Positions 1-9,000 of a stretch of DNA of 42,278 nt are shown here, one piece after another. The first letter of the stretch is position 1. Each line of letters begins with the position of its first letter. The DNA is from Thermoanaerobaculia bacterium. Its GTDB lineage: Bacteria > Acidobacteriota > Thermoanaerobaculia > Multivoradales > Multivoraceae. The notes below the pieces were generated by a model. It was not told the DNA's origin, did no database searches, and was given only the letters and a program-made list of their open reading frames with translations. The DNA lies in NCBI GenBank assembly GCA_022822365.1, contig JAJEBV010000024.1, positions 1 through 42,278 on the forward strand, given 5' to 3'. The position numbers and the translations under genes were made by a program.

Positions 1-1037
1 AGGGTGCCGCCCATCGAGTAGTTGCCTTCGTGGCAGGCGTACTCGTAGACCAGGCCGTCGGCGGCCTTCCACAGGTACTCGCCGGTCCACGGTGCGGTCC
101 AGATGGTGTCGTCTTCGACGGTGAAGTTGTAGACGACGTTGCCGTCCGGCTGCACCGTGAAGCGTTCGACGACGTGGGTGTTCTCCCCGCCGCCGCGGAA
201 GCTCCGTCCGCCGCTGCGGAAGTTCGTCGTGTCGACGATGAGCGTGTCGCCTTCCCACCAGCCGATCGAGTCGCCCAGCCACTTCGTGACCTCGGGGCCC
301 GGATGTTCGGAGTCGAGGCGCACGATGCGGGCGTCGTGGATCATCTCGAGCAGGATGACGACGTGGGTCTCGGTCTGCGCGATCCGCTTGTAGTTGTTGT
401 ACAGGCTCGGGAAGGTCGGCGCGGCACCGGTGAAGCCGGCGAGGCAGCGCTCGCTCGTCGGAAGTGACTCGGGGCCGTCGTAGGGGCCGGGTCCGTCGTG
501 CTCGACCCACCACGCCGTTCCGTCGTTGCCGCGAACGAAACCGGCGATCGCGGCCCGCATCCGTTGCTGCGCCGCCTCGGTCATCGGCGGCATGCGACCG
601 TTGGCGGGATCGATGATGATCGAGGTCGGGATCTTGCCGTCGACCCGGTAGGTGTCGGTACCGCGGTCGATCCAGAACAGGTTGTAGCCGCCGACGTTGC
701 CGGCGCCGAACTCGTTGCCGCCGGTTTCGGTGTGCTCGAGTCCGACCACCTTGGCGCCGCCCTCGGGCGGGGCTTCACGGTTCGCGTCGGAACGCTGGAC
801 CGCGCCTTCCTGAATCGCGCGCTCTTCCTCGGCGATCTCCGCGGCTTCCTCGGGCGTGAGGTAGGCCCGCTCGCCGAGATGGACCGGCCGCTCGAGCGGG
901 GTCAAGGTGGCGGCGTCGTAAGTCCCGTTCAGATCGGGGCGGCCGCTGGCGGTGCGCGGAATCTCGTCCTGGGCGACCAGGGCCGGAACGAGGGCGAGAA
1001 GAGCCGCGATGGACAGCAGGGTGGCAGTGCGCTTCAT
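1..1037 (-). CDS. Secreted protein of unknown function, C-terminus cut by window edge
   Basis: Reading the minus strand from ATG at 1037 gives 345 codons with no stop before the window edge, so the C-terminus is missing. Residues 1-22 form a signal peptide (basic start, hydrophobic Leu/Ala core, Ala-x-Ala-like end before QDE). Just after it comes a SGRPDLNGTY motif and later a DPANGRMPPMT segment. I recognise this pair from a family of exported proteins that is abundant in Acidobacteriota and has no assigned biochemical function. The rest is rich in Trp, Gly and Asp and looks like a beta-rich extracytoplasmic fold. The open frames on the plus strand here have unnatural compositions and are shadows of this gene. 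Family recognition is from memory; no role can be assigned. Confidence 0.8.
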   Translation of the reverse strand, partial: MKRTATLLSIAALLALVPALVAQDEIPRTASGRPDLNGTYDAATLTPLERPVHLGERAYLTPEEAAEIAEEERAIQEGAVQRSDANREAPPEGGAKVVGLEHTETGGNEFGAGNVGGYNLFWIDRGTDTYRVDGKIPTSIIIDPANGRMPPMTEAAQQRMRAAIAGFVRGNDGTAWWVEHDGPGPYDGPESLPTSERCLAGFTGAAPTFPSLYNNYKRIAQTETHVVILLEMIHDARIVRLDSEHPGPEVTKWLGDSIGWWEGDTLIVDTTNFRSGGRSFRGGGENTHVVERFTVQPDGNVVYNFTVEDDTIWTAPWTGEYLWKAADGLVYEYACHEGNYSMGGT

Positions 1038-1110
1038 CTTCGTGTTCTCCAATGCCGACAATGTGGATCGGCCTAGTGTAACGCCTCGGGCGGTTCCGGG
1101 GCCAACGAGG

Positions 1111-2399
1111 TCAGTTCGACTCCCCCGAACTCGAGGCGTTCTCCGCCGCGCGCAGGACCCGCAGGAAGTTGCCGCCCCAGATCTTCGCGATGTCCTGTTC
1201 GCTGTAGCCGCGTTCCAGCAGGCCCATCGTCACGCCCAAGGCCTCGCTGGCATCGGCGAACCCTTCGACGCCGCCACCGTGATTGAAGTCCGATCCGATG
1301 CCGACATGGTCGACGCCGATCCGGTCGACGATGTAGTCGAGGTGGTCGAGCATCGCGTCCACGCTCCCGGGACCGAGGAGGTCGCTGATCGATCCCGTGA
1401 AGGCTGAGCGGGCGGCCGGATCGTCGATCTCCAGTAGAGCTCGAAGGGATAGAGGTAGTCCTCCAGAACGCCGGCTGCGCGGCGCGCCTCCCGGATCGCC
1501 TCGTCCAGCGCCGCGTCGCTGGAGTCGTAGAGGTAGCCCCGGAACGGGCAGAGGTGGATGACGCCGCCGCCCGCACCGATACCGTCGATCTCCTCGTCGC
1601 TCAGGTTGCGGCTGACGTCGGTGAGCTGTCTGGCGTTGGAATGGCTGGCGATCACGGGAACCGTCGAGGTCTCCAGCACCTGCAGGGCCCCGTCCCGCGA
1701 CAACTGGGACACGTCGACGATGCCGCCCAGGGCGTTGATCCGTTCGATGGCCGCGACCCCCAGGTCGGACAGCCCGCCGTGCTCGGCGCCTTCGTGCGTA
1801 CCCGTCGCCGCGTCGAAGACCGGGCGGGACGAGTCGGCGAAGTCGTTGTTCCCCAGGTGCGTGAGCGCGAACACCCGCGCTCCGGCGTCGTAGAAGTCGT
1901 CAAGCGCCGAGACGTCCGTGCCGAGGATCATGGCGTTCTGGAAGCCGAGAACGAGGGCCGCCTTGCCCTGCTCGTGGGCGGCGACGATCTCGTCCGCCGA
2001 CCGGGCGACCACCGCGTTGCTCGCCGGATCCGCGGCCAGATCGAGAACGGCTGCGACCTCCGCGTCCGCCCTCGCCCGCGCCGCGACGTAGCCCTCCGCC
2101 GTTCGCGGCCCGGAGCCGACCGCGACGGACATGACGACCGCGTCGACACCGCCTGCGTGCAGCTTGGCCGGATCGACCTGGGACAGCCCGTCGTCACCGA
2201 CGTAGGGAGACGGCGCGTCCGGAAGCTCGGTGTCCGCGTGGGCGTCAAGGACTAGCACGCGGCCATGGATGGCCCTCGCCTGTTCGAGCAGCGCCTCGGC
2301 GGTCTGTTCGGCATCCGAGCCGTCCCCGCTCGGAGAACCGGCGCACGCGCCGACCATCACGACCGCGAACGCCAGGGTCCAGAGTGCTGTTCGGTTCAT
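1111..2399 (-). CDS. Membrane dipeptidase (peptidase M19) lipoprotein, frameshifted
   Basis: Zinc dipeptidase of the renal-dipeptidase (M19) family, expected to hydrolyse dipeptides outside the cytoplasm. ATG at 2399 follows a GGAGG-type ribosome site; residues 1-18 are a lipoprotein signal ending VGA before Cys19. Family motifs in order: DAHADTELP (metal-binding HxD), FALTHLGNNDFADSS, IVDVSQLSRDG, VPVIASHSNARQLTDVSRNLSDEEI, VGIGSDFNHGG and GGNFLRV. The last two lie in another frame: near 1438-1439 the frame shifts, and restoring one base gives a continuous protein (PFE-x-LLEIDDPAARSAF). Read literally the first frame ends with nonsense sequence at 1230. Either a sequence error or a recent inactivation. 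The gene lies 16 bp after the reductase stop, so the two are probably co-transcribed. Confidence 0.85.
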
Positions 2400-2415
2400 C
2401 ACTCCCCTCCTCCCG

Positions 2416-3429
2416 TCACGTCGCGACCCGCACGATCCGCGTCCCCACGTTGCCACCCGCCAGCAGATCGACGAACGCCTCAGGCGCGCGCTCCAGTCCC
2501 TCGAACACATCCTGCTTCGGGACCAGCTTGCCGGCGTCGACCCACTCCCGCATCCGGGACCTCGCCTCCCCGTAGCGCTCCGCGTAGTCGAAGACGAGGA
2601 AGCCCTCCATGCGTACCCGGAAGTTGATCAGCAGTCCCGGCACGCCGAAGGGCCCCGGCTCGGGCTTCGAGGTGTCGTACTGGGAGACGACGCCGCAGCA
2701 GACGATGCGGCCGTGGATCTTCATGCGGCGGAGCGCGCCGCCCAGCACCTCGCCGCCGGTGTTGTCGAAGTAGATGTCGATGCGCTCGGACAACGCTTCC
2801 TTGAACTCGTTCCGGAAGTCCGCGCTCTTGTAGTCGACCGCCGCGTCGAAGCCGAGTTCGTCCGTGAGCAGGCGGCATTTCGCCTCCCCGCCGGCAACGC
2901 CGACGACGCGGCAGCCGGCGATCTTCGCCATCTGACCGACCAGGTGGCCGACCGAGCCGGCGGCTGCCGAGACGAGCACGGTCTGGCCCTCCTTCGGCTC
3001 GCCGACATCGAAGAGACCGAAGTAGGCGGTCATCCCGTTCGTGCCGTAGAGGCCGAGGTGGTGGGCCGGGTCGCCGACGCTGTCGCCCTCATCGACGACA
3101 CGGACCTTCGACGCCTCATGCACCGAATAGTCCTGCCAGCCGGCGGGGCAAACGACGAGCGAACCGACCGAAACCGAGTCGTCGTTCGACGCCTCGACGC
3201 GGGCCACCGCCGTGCCGCCCATCACCATGCCTGTGCGCGGCGCCCCGGCATAGCTCGCACTGCCCTGAAGACCGGCCCGCTGGCCGGCTCCGATCGTGAT
3301 CGCGAGCGTGCGGCAGAGCACCTCGCCGTCGCCCGGCGCCTGCGCCTCGCCGGTCCGGAGCGCGTAGTTGCCGGGCTCGAGCCGGCCCGACGGCAGCGAG
3401 TCGATGATGATCTGGCGGTTCTCGGTCAT
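2416..3429 (-). CDS. NADP-dependent oxidoreductase, MDR superfamily (CurA/PTGR-like)
   Basis: A 337-residue zinc-independent medium-chain dehydrogenase/reductase. The cofactor motif is VSAAAGSVGHLVGQMAK (AAGxVG form of the Rossmann loop), followed by GCRVVGVAGG and YFDNTGGEVL. These are typical of the prostaglandin-reductase/curcumin-reductase branch, which reduces alkenal or alkenone double bonds with NADPH. The frame stays open upstream to 3750, but MTENRQIIIDSLPSGR at 3429 is the usual family N-terminus and the upstream part reads as non-family sequence. First gene of a likely two-gene unit with the dipeptidase and divergent from the lipoprotein gene at 3554 (124 bp between). The true substrate cannot be read from the sequence. 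Confidence 0.88.
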   Translation of the reverse strand: MTENRQIIIDSLPSGRLEPGNYALRTGEAQAPGDGEVLCRTLAITIGAGQRAGLQGSASYAGAPRTGMVMGGTAVARVEASNDDSVSVGSLVVCPAGWQDYSVHEASKVRVVDEGDSVGDPAHHLGLYGTNGMTAYFGLFDVGEPKEGQTVLVSAAAGSVGHLVGQMAKIAGCRVVGVAGGEAKCRLLTDELGFDAAVDYKSADFRNEFKEALSERIDIYFDNTGGEVLGGALRRMKIHGRIVCCGVVSQYDTSKPEPGPFGVPGLLINFRVRMEGFLVFDYAERYGEARSRMREWVDAGKLVPKQDVFEGLERAPEAFVDLLAGGNVGTRIVRVAT

Positions 3430-3553
3430 GGCTGGCTCCGGGGATCGTGGGTACTCACCGGCCACGCGCCGGTCGCGGCACCCTACCCCGAGGCACTCCT
3501 CGGTGAAGCGGACTCGTAGGATGGGGACGAGAACGACCCGGAGAATGTAGCCC

Positions 3554-4975
3554 ATGAACAACGTAGCGCCGCTCGTGGCCACGCTCGTTGCGCTGGCGTC
3601 CGGCATGACGACCACCGCCTGCCAGAGCAGTTCCACTCCCTGCGACGAGCTCTCCGGCACCGACGCCGAGGAGTGGAACCCGAGACTCCGGGGAGACGTC
3701 GAAGCGGCTCTGCCAGCCCGCCAGACGGCCTTCGAGGCCGACCCGGGCAACGACGAGGCCCGTCGCGTCTACGCCGAGGTCCTGTTCAAGCTGGGCGACA
3801 TCTGGGAAGCCGACAACGTCATCGCGCCCCTGGGCACGACCACTACCTGCCACGCAGGCGACCTGCGGCTCGCGGCCAGGACGGCCTACGTGCTCGGCGA
3901 CTACGACCGGGCCGTGAGCCTGAACCGAAGACTCCTCGACCTCGCCGACGAGGGCTCGAACCTCCACGACGAGGCCATCCGCGGTCTGACCCTGGCCCAC
4001 TACCAGACCAGCGACTTCGCGAAGGCCACCCGGGAACTTCCCGCGCCGACCGAGGCCGAAGGCTCGGCCAGCCTGCTCACCTTCATGCAGGCATTCGAGG
4101 GTGAGCCGTACGGAATCGAATGGGCCGGCGATGAGCGAATCGCCCATCTGCCGATGACGAACGACATCACGCAGCCCGGCGCCCTGCCGCTGGTGACGCT
4201 GGAGATCGACGGCGAAGCGGTCGAGCTGATCCTCGACACGGGCGGCGACCGCCTCTACCTCGACAAGGGCATCTACGAGCGCATCGGCCTGCCGACGCTC
4301 GCCAACCGCGAAGCCCGCTACGCCTACACCCAGGGCGAAACGGTTGAGGAGCCGCTAGGGGTCGCCGCGACGGTCAAGATGGGCGACGTGACGCTCTCGA
4401 ACGTGCCGGTCATCGGCGCGAGCTGGAAGGCCCTCGGCCAGACATCCGACGGCGTCCTGACGACGCAGGTTCTCAAGCAGTTCCTCACCACCGTCGACTA
4501 TGACAACCGGCGCATCACCTTCCGCGAGCGAAGCGCCGAGGCCCTTGCCGAAGTCATGGCGACGCTCGGAGACACGCCGCCCGTCCAAGCGCCGTTCTAC
4601 ATGACGAACACCCACCTGATGTTCGCGAAAGGCAGCCTGAACGGCCACGAGGGCATGAACTTCTTCCTGGACTCCGGCCTGGCCGCCAGCATGCCGCTCG
4701 TCATCGTCGAGGAGACCGTCAAGTTCCTCGAACTCGAGAAGAACGAGATCGACGGAACCCCGTACTACTGGTCGCCGATCGAGTCCCACGGCCTCGACGG
4801 TCTGCCCGGCGGACCCGCCCAGGCGCTCGGCAACGTCTTCGTCGAGGACGACTTCTTCTGGCGCTTCGGCTTCATGGCGGACGTCCTGATCTCACACCAG
4901 TACCTGTGGCCCAAGGGGTCCTGGACGATCGACTTCGACAACATGACGTACTACTTCCCCGGCGAGGGTTCGTAG
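3554..4975 (+). CDS. Lipoprotein with TPR-like N-terminus and two-lobed retropepsin-like aspartyl protease domain
   Basis: 473 residues. Residues 1-22 are hydrophobic and end at TTTAC23, a degenerate lipobox, so a lipid-anchored protein is likely. Residues about 45-170 are Ala/Leu-rich helices spaced like tetratricopeptide repeats (AEVLFKLGDIWEAD, AYVLGDYDRAVSLNR). The C-terminal half has an LILDTGGDRLYLD motif with Asp228, typical of clan AA (pepsin/retropepsin) proteases, and a second FFLDSGLAASM with Asp373. One chain thus appears to hold both lobes, each with one catalytic Asp-Thr/Ser-Gly. Start chosen because of the GGAGA sequence upstream and the signal sequence. Substrate unknown. A non-proteolytic binding role is possible, because the flap regions cannot be judged by eye. 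Confidence 0.75.
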   Translation: MNNVAPLVATLVALASGMTTTACQSSSTPCDELSGTDAEEWNPRLRGDVEAALPARQTAFEADPGNDEARRVYAEVLFKLGDIWEADNVIAPLGTTTTCHAGDLRLAARTAYVLGDYDRAVSLNRRLLDLADEGSNLHDEAIRGLTLAHYQTSDFAKATRELPAPTEAEGSASLLTFMQAFEGEPYGIEWAGDERIAHLPMTNDITQPGALPLVTLEIDGEAVELILDTGGDRLYLDKGIYERIGLPTLANREARYAYTQGETVEEPLGVAATVKMGDVTLSNVPVIGASWKALGQTSDGVLTTQVLKQFLTTVDYDNRRITFRERSAEALAEVMATLGDTPPVQAPFYMTNTHLMFAKGSLNGHEGMNFFLDSGLAASMPLVIVEETVKFLELEKNEIDGTPYYWSPIESHGLDGLPGGPAQALGNVFVEDDFFWRFGFMADVLISHQYLWPKGSWTIDFDNMTYYFPGEGS

Positions 4976-5040
4976 AAGCCGGGACGATAGGATGCGCCCT
5001 TGTCTCCAGGACAGGTTCAGGGATCGACGGAGGAAGGCGG

Positions 5041-6210
5041 ATGAGAGTTCCGGCCGCGCCGGTATGGGTGTTAAGCGTTCTACTGGTTCTCGCGGCGCTC
5101 GTCGCCGGCTGCACCCAGGGCACGGGCACCGAGGGAGCGGAGGCCCAGGAGTCCACGAGCATGGTTCCGCTGCGAGCCGTCCAGGACGAGGAAACCGGCT
5201 CGATCGCCATCTACCGCGAAGGTGAAGAGGAGCCGATCGTCACCCAGAACGCCGGCGCGGAACACCGGCCCTTCCTGCATCCGATCGTCGCTCCGGACGG
5301 CAAGGGTCTGGCGACGGAGTACAGCCCGGGTCACCACCCCCACCAGACGGGGCTCTACTGGGGCTTCACCCGGGTGAACGGCGAGCCGATGGACGAGGAC
5401 ACGCTCCGGCAGTGGTTCTACCGCCGCGACAAGCCGGAAGAGATCGCCCGCGCCGTCGGGCGTGACTACTTCCACAACCCGGGCGGCGACTACTGGCGCC
5501 GCGATTCGGCCACGGTCGTCACCGAGGCCGGGACCGAGGTGCAGTGGCAGACGGTCTACGGGATGCTGGACGCGGACGGCAACGCCTTCATGACGGAGAC
5601 GCAGAACTGGTCCATGCGGGCCGATGAAGACCGCTTCATCCTGGATCTCGAATGGGCCGGCGAGGCGGTCGCCGGCGACGTCTCGATCAACGAGATGTCC
5701 TACGGCGGCATGTTCCTGCGCATGCCGTGGACCAGGGACACGCCCGGCGAAGCCGTCAACGCGGCCCGGCAGCGCAACCGCCAGGCGGAAGGCCAGCGTG
5801 CGATGTGGGTCGACGTCGGCATGCAGGTCGAGGGCCGCGACGACTTCCTCCACGTTGCCATCTTCGACCACCCGATGAACGCCGGCTACCCCAAGACGTG
5901 GCGGGTGGACGGCCAGCTCGGTGTCGGCCCGGCGCGGTCACGGATGGGCGACTGGCACATCCCGGAAGGAACGACGGAGGTCATCCGCCACCGGCTCATC
6001 GTCTACACCGGCGAGTTGAACGACCTGGAGCTGACGGAGGACTGGGAGGAGTACACGGGCGCCGCCGAGGGCTCGTACTCGACGGCGTCGCTCTGGGGCA
6101 TTGCCCAGCAGGAGGCGAAGCAGGAGAAGTTCCTGACCCCGGAGGAGGCGGTCGAGGCGATGACCGTGCGCGACGGCTTCCAGGTCAACGCCTGGCCTCC
6201 GAGCCCATGA
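5041..6210 (+). CDS. DUF6807 (PmoA-like) lipoprotein; N-terminal part of a frameshifted fusion with the next gene
   Basis: Begins at ATG 5041 after AGGAAGG. Residues 1-23 form a lipoprotein signal ending LVAGC24. Residues about 45-365 match the DUF6807 family, annotated in databases as 'methane oxygenase PmoA' although it is unrelated to the true particulate enzyme. Recognisable motifs are HRPFLHPIVAPDGKGLATEY, SPGHHPHQTGLYWGF and FDHPMNAGYPKTWRV. These proteins usually sit with sugar dehydrogenases and are thought to act on carbohydrate derivatives (inference). The last 28 residues (LTPEEAVEAMTVRDGFQVNAW) are not DUF6807. They are the normal N-terminus of the PVC-type dehydrogenase that continues in the next frame from 6196. 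The stop at 6208-6210 overlaps the next ATG (ATGA). Confidence 0.85.
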   Translation: MRVPAAPVWVLSVLLVLAALVAGCTQGTGTEGAEAQESTSMVPLRAVQDEETGSIAIYREGEEEPIVTQNAGAEHRPFLHPIVAPDGKGLATEYSPGHHPHQTGLYWGFTRVNGEPMDEDTLRQWFYRRDKPEEIARAVGRDYFHNPGGDYWRRDSATVVTEAGTEVQWQTVYGMLDADGNAFMTETQNWSMRADEDRFILDLEWAGEAVAGDVSINEMSYGGMFLRMPWTRDTPGEAVNAARQRNRQAEGQRAMWVDVGMQVEGRDDFLHVAIFDHPMNAGYPKTWRVDGQLGVGPARSRMGDWHIPEGTTEVIRHRLIVYTGELNDLELTEDWEEYTGAAEGSYSTASLWGIAQQEAKQEKFLTPEEAVEAMTVRDGFQVNAWPPSP

Positions 6211-8987
6211 TCACACAGCCCATGGCCTTCGCATGGGACGACCGCGGCCGCATGTGGGTCGCCGAGAACCGCGACTACGAAACCCGCGGCCGCGGCTTCT
6301 CCAGCTCGGGCGACAGCAAGATCCTGATCCTGGAGGACACGGACCGCGACGGGGCCGCCGACAGCAGGAAGGTCTTCGCGGAGGGCATCCCGTTCCCGGC
6401 GGCGCTGGCTGTCGGCTTCGACGGCGTCTTCGTCGGCGCGCCGCCCCACCTGCTCTACCTCCCGGACCGCGACGGCGACGACGTGGCCGACATGGACGAC
6501 GCCGAGATCCTGCTGACCGGCTGGGGCATCCGCGACCGTCACGAGACGATCAACAGCTTTCACTGGGGGCCCGACGGTTGGCTCTACGGTCTCGAAGGCT
6601 TCGCGACGCCCTCCGTGATCCGCAAGCCGGGTCCCGAAGAGACGATCTACGGCCACAACGATCCCTTCCCCGCGGACCTGCTCGATGCGGACGGGGTCGA
6701 CATCAACGGCGGCGTCTGGCGCTACCACCCGACGAAGGACCGCTTCGAGGTCGTGGCCCATGGCTTCAGCAACCCCTGGGGCATCGACTACGACGCGAAG
6801 GGCCAGATCTTCATCACCGCCTGCGTGATCCCCCACCTGTTCCACGTCGTCCCCGGAGGCATCTACCACCGCCAGGGCGGCAGCCACTTCAACCCGTACG
6901 TCTACGGCGACATCCGCACGATCGTCAATCACCGGCACCGCTCCGCGCACGGCGGCGCCCGCGTCTACCTGTCGGACGCGTTCCCCGAGGAGCAGCACGG
7001 CCGGCTGTTCATGGCGAACATCCACGAGCACGCCGTGCTCACCGACGAGCTCGAACCGAAGGGCTCCGGCTTCGTCGCCCACCACGGCGAGGACTTCCTG
7101 CTCGCCAACAACAAGCAGTGGGTCGGCTTCAGCATGGAGGTCGGACCGGGCGGCGACGTCTACGTCCTCGACTGGCACGACGCCGACATCTGCGGCAACG
7201 ACGTCCAGCACAAGGAGACCGGGCGCATCTTCCGCATCACGCCCGAACAGTCCCTGGCGGACAACTGGGAGGGCCGTTACGACGACGTCAAGTCGATGTC
7301 GAACGAGAAACTCGTCGAGTTGCAACTCTCGAAGAGCGCCTGGCACGCGCGCCGGGCCCGGGTCGTCCTGCAGGGCCGGGCGGCGAAGGGCGAAGTCGAC
7401 GCTTCGGTGCACAAGGCTCTGCACGAGACGTTCGCGTCGAACCCGGACGGCGACATCCGCCTGCGGGCGATGTGGGCGCTCCACGTTGTCGGCGGCTTCA
7501 CGGCCGGGCAGTTGACCGACGCGCTCGACGACGAGGACGAGCACGTCCGCGCCTGGGCGATCCAGCTCCTGACCGAGGACCACGACGCGCCCGCGGCCGC
7601 CACGGCGAAGTTCGTCGAACTGGCCGACCGCGACGAGTCCCCCGTCGTCCGCCTGTACCTCGCGGCGGCTCTCCAGCGCGTCGAGAACGAGGTGCGGTGG
7701 CCGATCGCCGAGCACCTGGCGACGAAGGGCGACGACGCGGACGACCACAACATCCCGAAGATGATCTGGTTCGGCCTCGAGCCCTTGGTGCCGGAGGACC
7801 CGGAGCGTGCTCTCCTTCTGGCGCGGAACTCCGAGATCCCGATGCTGACGGAGAACATCGCACGCCGCGCCGTCGCCGCGAACGAACTCGAATTCCTCGT
7901 CACCTCGCTCGACGACCGGTCCGAGGCCCGTCCTGCCCTCCTGCGGGGCATGCGGGCCGGGCTGGAAGGCCAGTTCGAGATCGACCGGCCGGAGAACTGG
8001 GCTTCCGTCTACCGGAAGCTGAAGAGGAGTCGCGCACTGGCCGACCTCGCCGAAGAAGTCGACCAGCAGTTCGGCGGCGTCGAGGTCTCTCGACAGTTCC
8101 TCGCCACTCTCGACGACGAGAGCGCGCCGGCCGAGGATCGGCGGCGAGCCATCCGGGGCCTCGCCGACCAGCAGCACTCGGAGCTCTTTGAACGGCTTCC
8201 GGCCCTGCTGGAAGCGCCCGAGTTGCGGCTCGCCGCGATTCGCGCCTACGCCGCGTTCGACGGCCGCTGGGAATCCGGGTTCCTGCTGCTGGGGCACTAC
8301 GACTCCTTCAACGCGGACGAGAAGCTCGCCACGGTGCAGACGCTTTCGTCCCGGCCCATCTACGGCCGGGTCCTGATGGGCGCGATCAAGGAGGGCAGCA
8401 TTCCCCGGCGCGACGTGCCGGCGTACGTCGCCCGCCAGCTCCACCGGGTCGTGGGCAGCGGCTTCCTCGAAGTCTGGGGGCCGATCACCCGCGTCTCCAG
8501 CGAGAAGACCGCGGCCATCGCGAAGTACACGACGATCCTGAACAACGCCGCGATCGCGGCGGCCGACACTGCCCACGGCGAGCAGATGTTCAGCGAACTC
8601 TGCGGCGTGTGCCACCAGATGTTCGGCGAAGGGGGCTTGATCGGCCCCGACCTCACCGGTTCCAACCGAACGGAGCTGGACTACCTGCTGACGAACATCA
8701 TCGACCCGAGCGGCGACATCCAGGACGTCTACCAGACCCTGATGGTGACCACCCGGGACGGCCGCACCTACTCGGGCACCGTGGCCACGAAGAGTCCCCG
8801 CTCCATGACGCTCCGGGTCGTCGGCCAGGACGAGGTGGTCATTCCGCAGTCGGACATCCAGTCGTTCGACTACTTCCCGCTCTCGATAATGCCGGAGGGG
8901 CTGCTCGATGGGTACGGAGACGACGAGGTGGCCGACCTCGTCGCGTATCTGATGACCGCCCAAGAGGCGGGCTCACAGGGCCCGTAG
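6207..8987 (+). CDS. PVC-type haem-binding dehydrogenase with HEAT-like region and C-terminal cytochrome c domain
   Basis: 926 residues from ATG 6207, overlapping the previous stop by ATGA. Order: a beta-propeller dehydrogenase domain (MAFAWDDRGRMWVAENRDYE, FHWGPDGWLYGLEGFA, NPWGIDYDAKGQIFITACV, GPGGDVYVLDWHDADICG), then HEAT-like helical repeats from about 360 to 740, then a cytochrome c domain with CGVCH at 799-803 and downstream LIGPDLTGSNR. The ending DEVADLVAYLM is normal for this PVC/Acidobacteriota family. These proteins are thought to oxidise sugars in the periplasm and pass electrons to the haem. As drawn it lacks its own signal peptide and the start of its propeller. Both are supplied in the other frame by the gene at 5041, so one ~1315-residue lipoprotein is the better reading. 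Confidence 0.87.
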   Translation: MITQPMAFAWDDRGRMWVAENRDYETRGRGFSSSGDSKILILEDTDRDGAADSRKVFAEGIPFPAALAVGFDGVFVGAPPHLLYLPDRDGDDVADMDDAEILLTGWGIRDRHETINSFHWGPDGWLYGLEGFATPSVIRKPGPEETIYGHNDPFPADLLDADGVDINGGVWRYHPTKDRFEVVAHGFSNPWGIDYDAKGQIFITACVIPHLFHVVPGGIYHRQGGSHFNPYVYGDIRTIVNHRHRSAHGGARVYLSDAFPEEQHGRLFMANIHEHAVLTDELEPKGSGFVAHHGEDFLLANNKQWVGFSMEVGPGGDVYVLDWHDADICGNDVQHKETGRIFRITPEQSLADNWEGRYDDVKSMSNEKLVELQLSKSAWHARRARVVLQGRAAKGEVDASVHKALHETFASNPDGDIRLRAMWALHVVGGFTAGQLTDALDDEDEHVRAWAIQLLTEDHDAPAAATAKFVELADRDESPVVRLYLAAALQRVENEVRWPIAEHLATKGDDADDHNIPKMIWFGLEPLVPEDPERALLLARNSEIPMLTENIARRAVAANELEFLVTSLDDRSEARPALLRGMRAGLEGQFEIDRPENWASVYRKLKRSRALADLAEEVDQQFGGVEVSRQFLATLDDESAPAEDRRRAIRGLADQQHSELFERLPALLEAPELRLAAIRAYAAFDGRWESGFLLLGHYDSFNADEKLATVQTLSSRPIYGRVLMGAIKEGSIPRRDVPAYVARQLHRVVGSGFLEVWGPITRVSSEKTAAIAKYTTILNNAAIAAADTAHGEQMFSELCGVCHQMFGEGGLIGPDLTGSNRTELDYLLTNIIDPSGDIQDVYQTLMVTTRDGRTYSGTVATKSPRSMTLRVVGQDEVVIPQSDIQSFDYFPLSIMPEGLLDGYGDDEVADLVAYLMTAQEAGSQGP

Positions 8988-9000
8988 GGAATCGAGGCGG

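Noticed and set aside
30..467. Plus-strand 145-codon frame at the left edge
   Set aside because: The minus-strand frame over the same DNA has a signal peptide and family motifs and continues to the window edge.
6003..8963. Very long minus-strand open frame (986 codons) across the haem dehydrogenase gene
   Set aside because: It mirrors the codon pattern of the real plus-strand gene in GC-rich DNA and has no recognisable motif; Val/Arg/Asp/Leu-heavy composition of a shadow frame.
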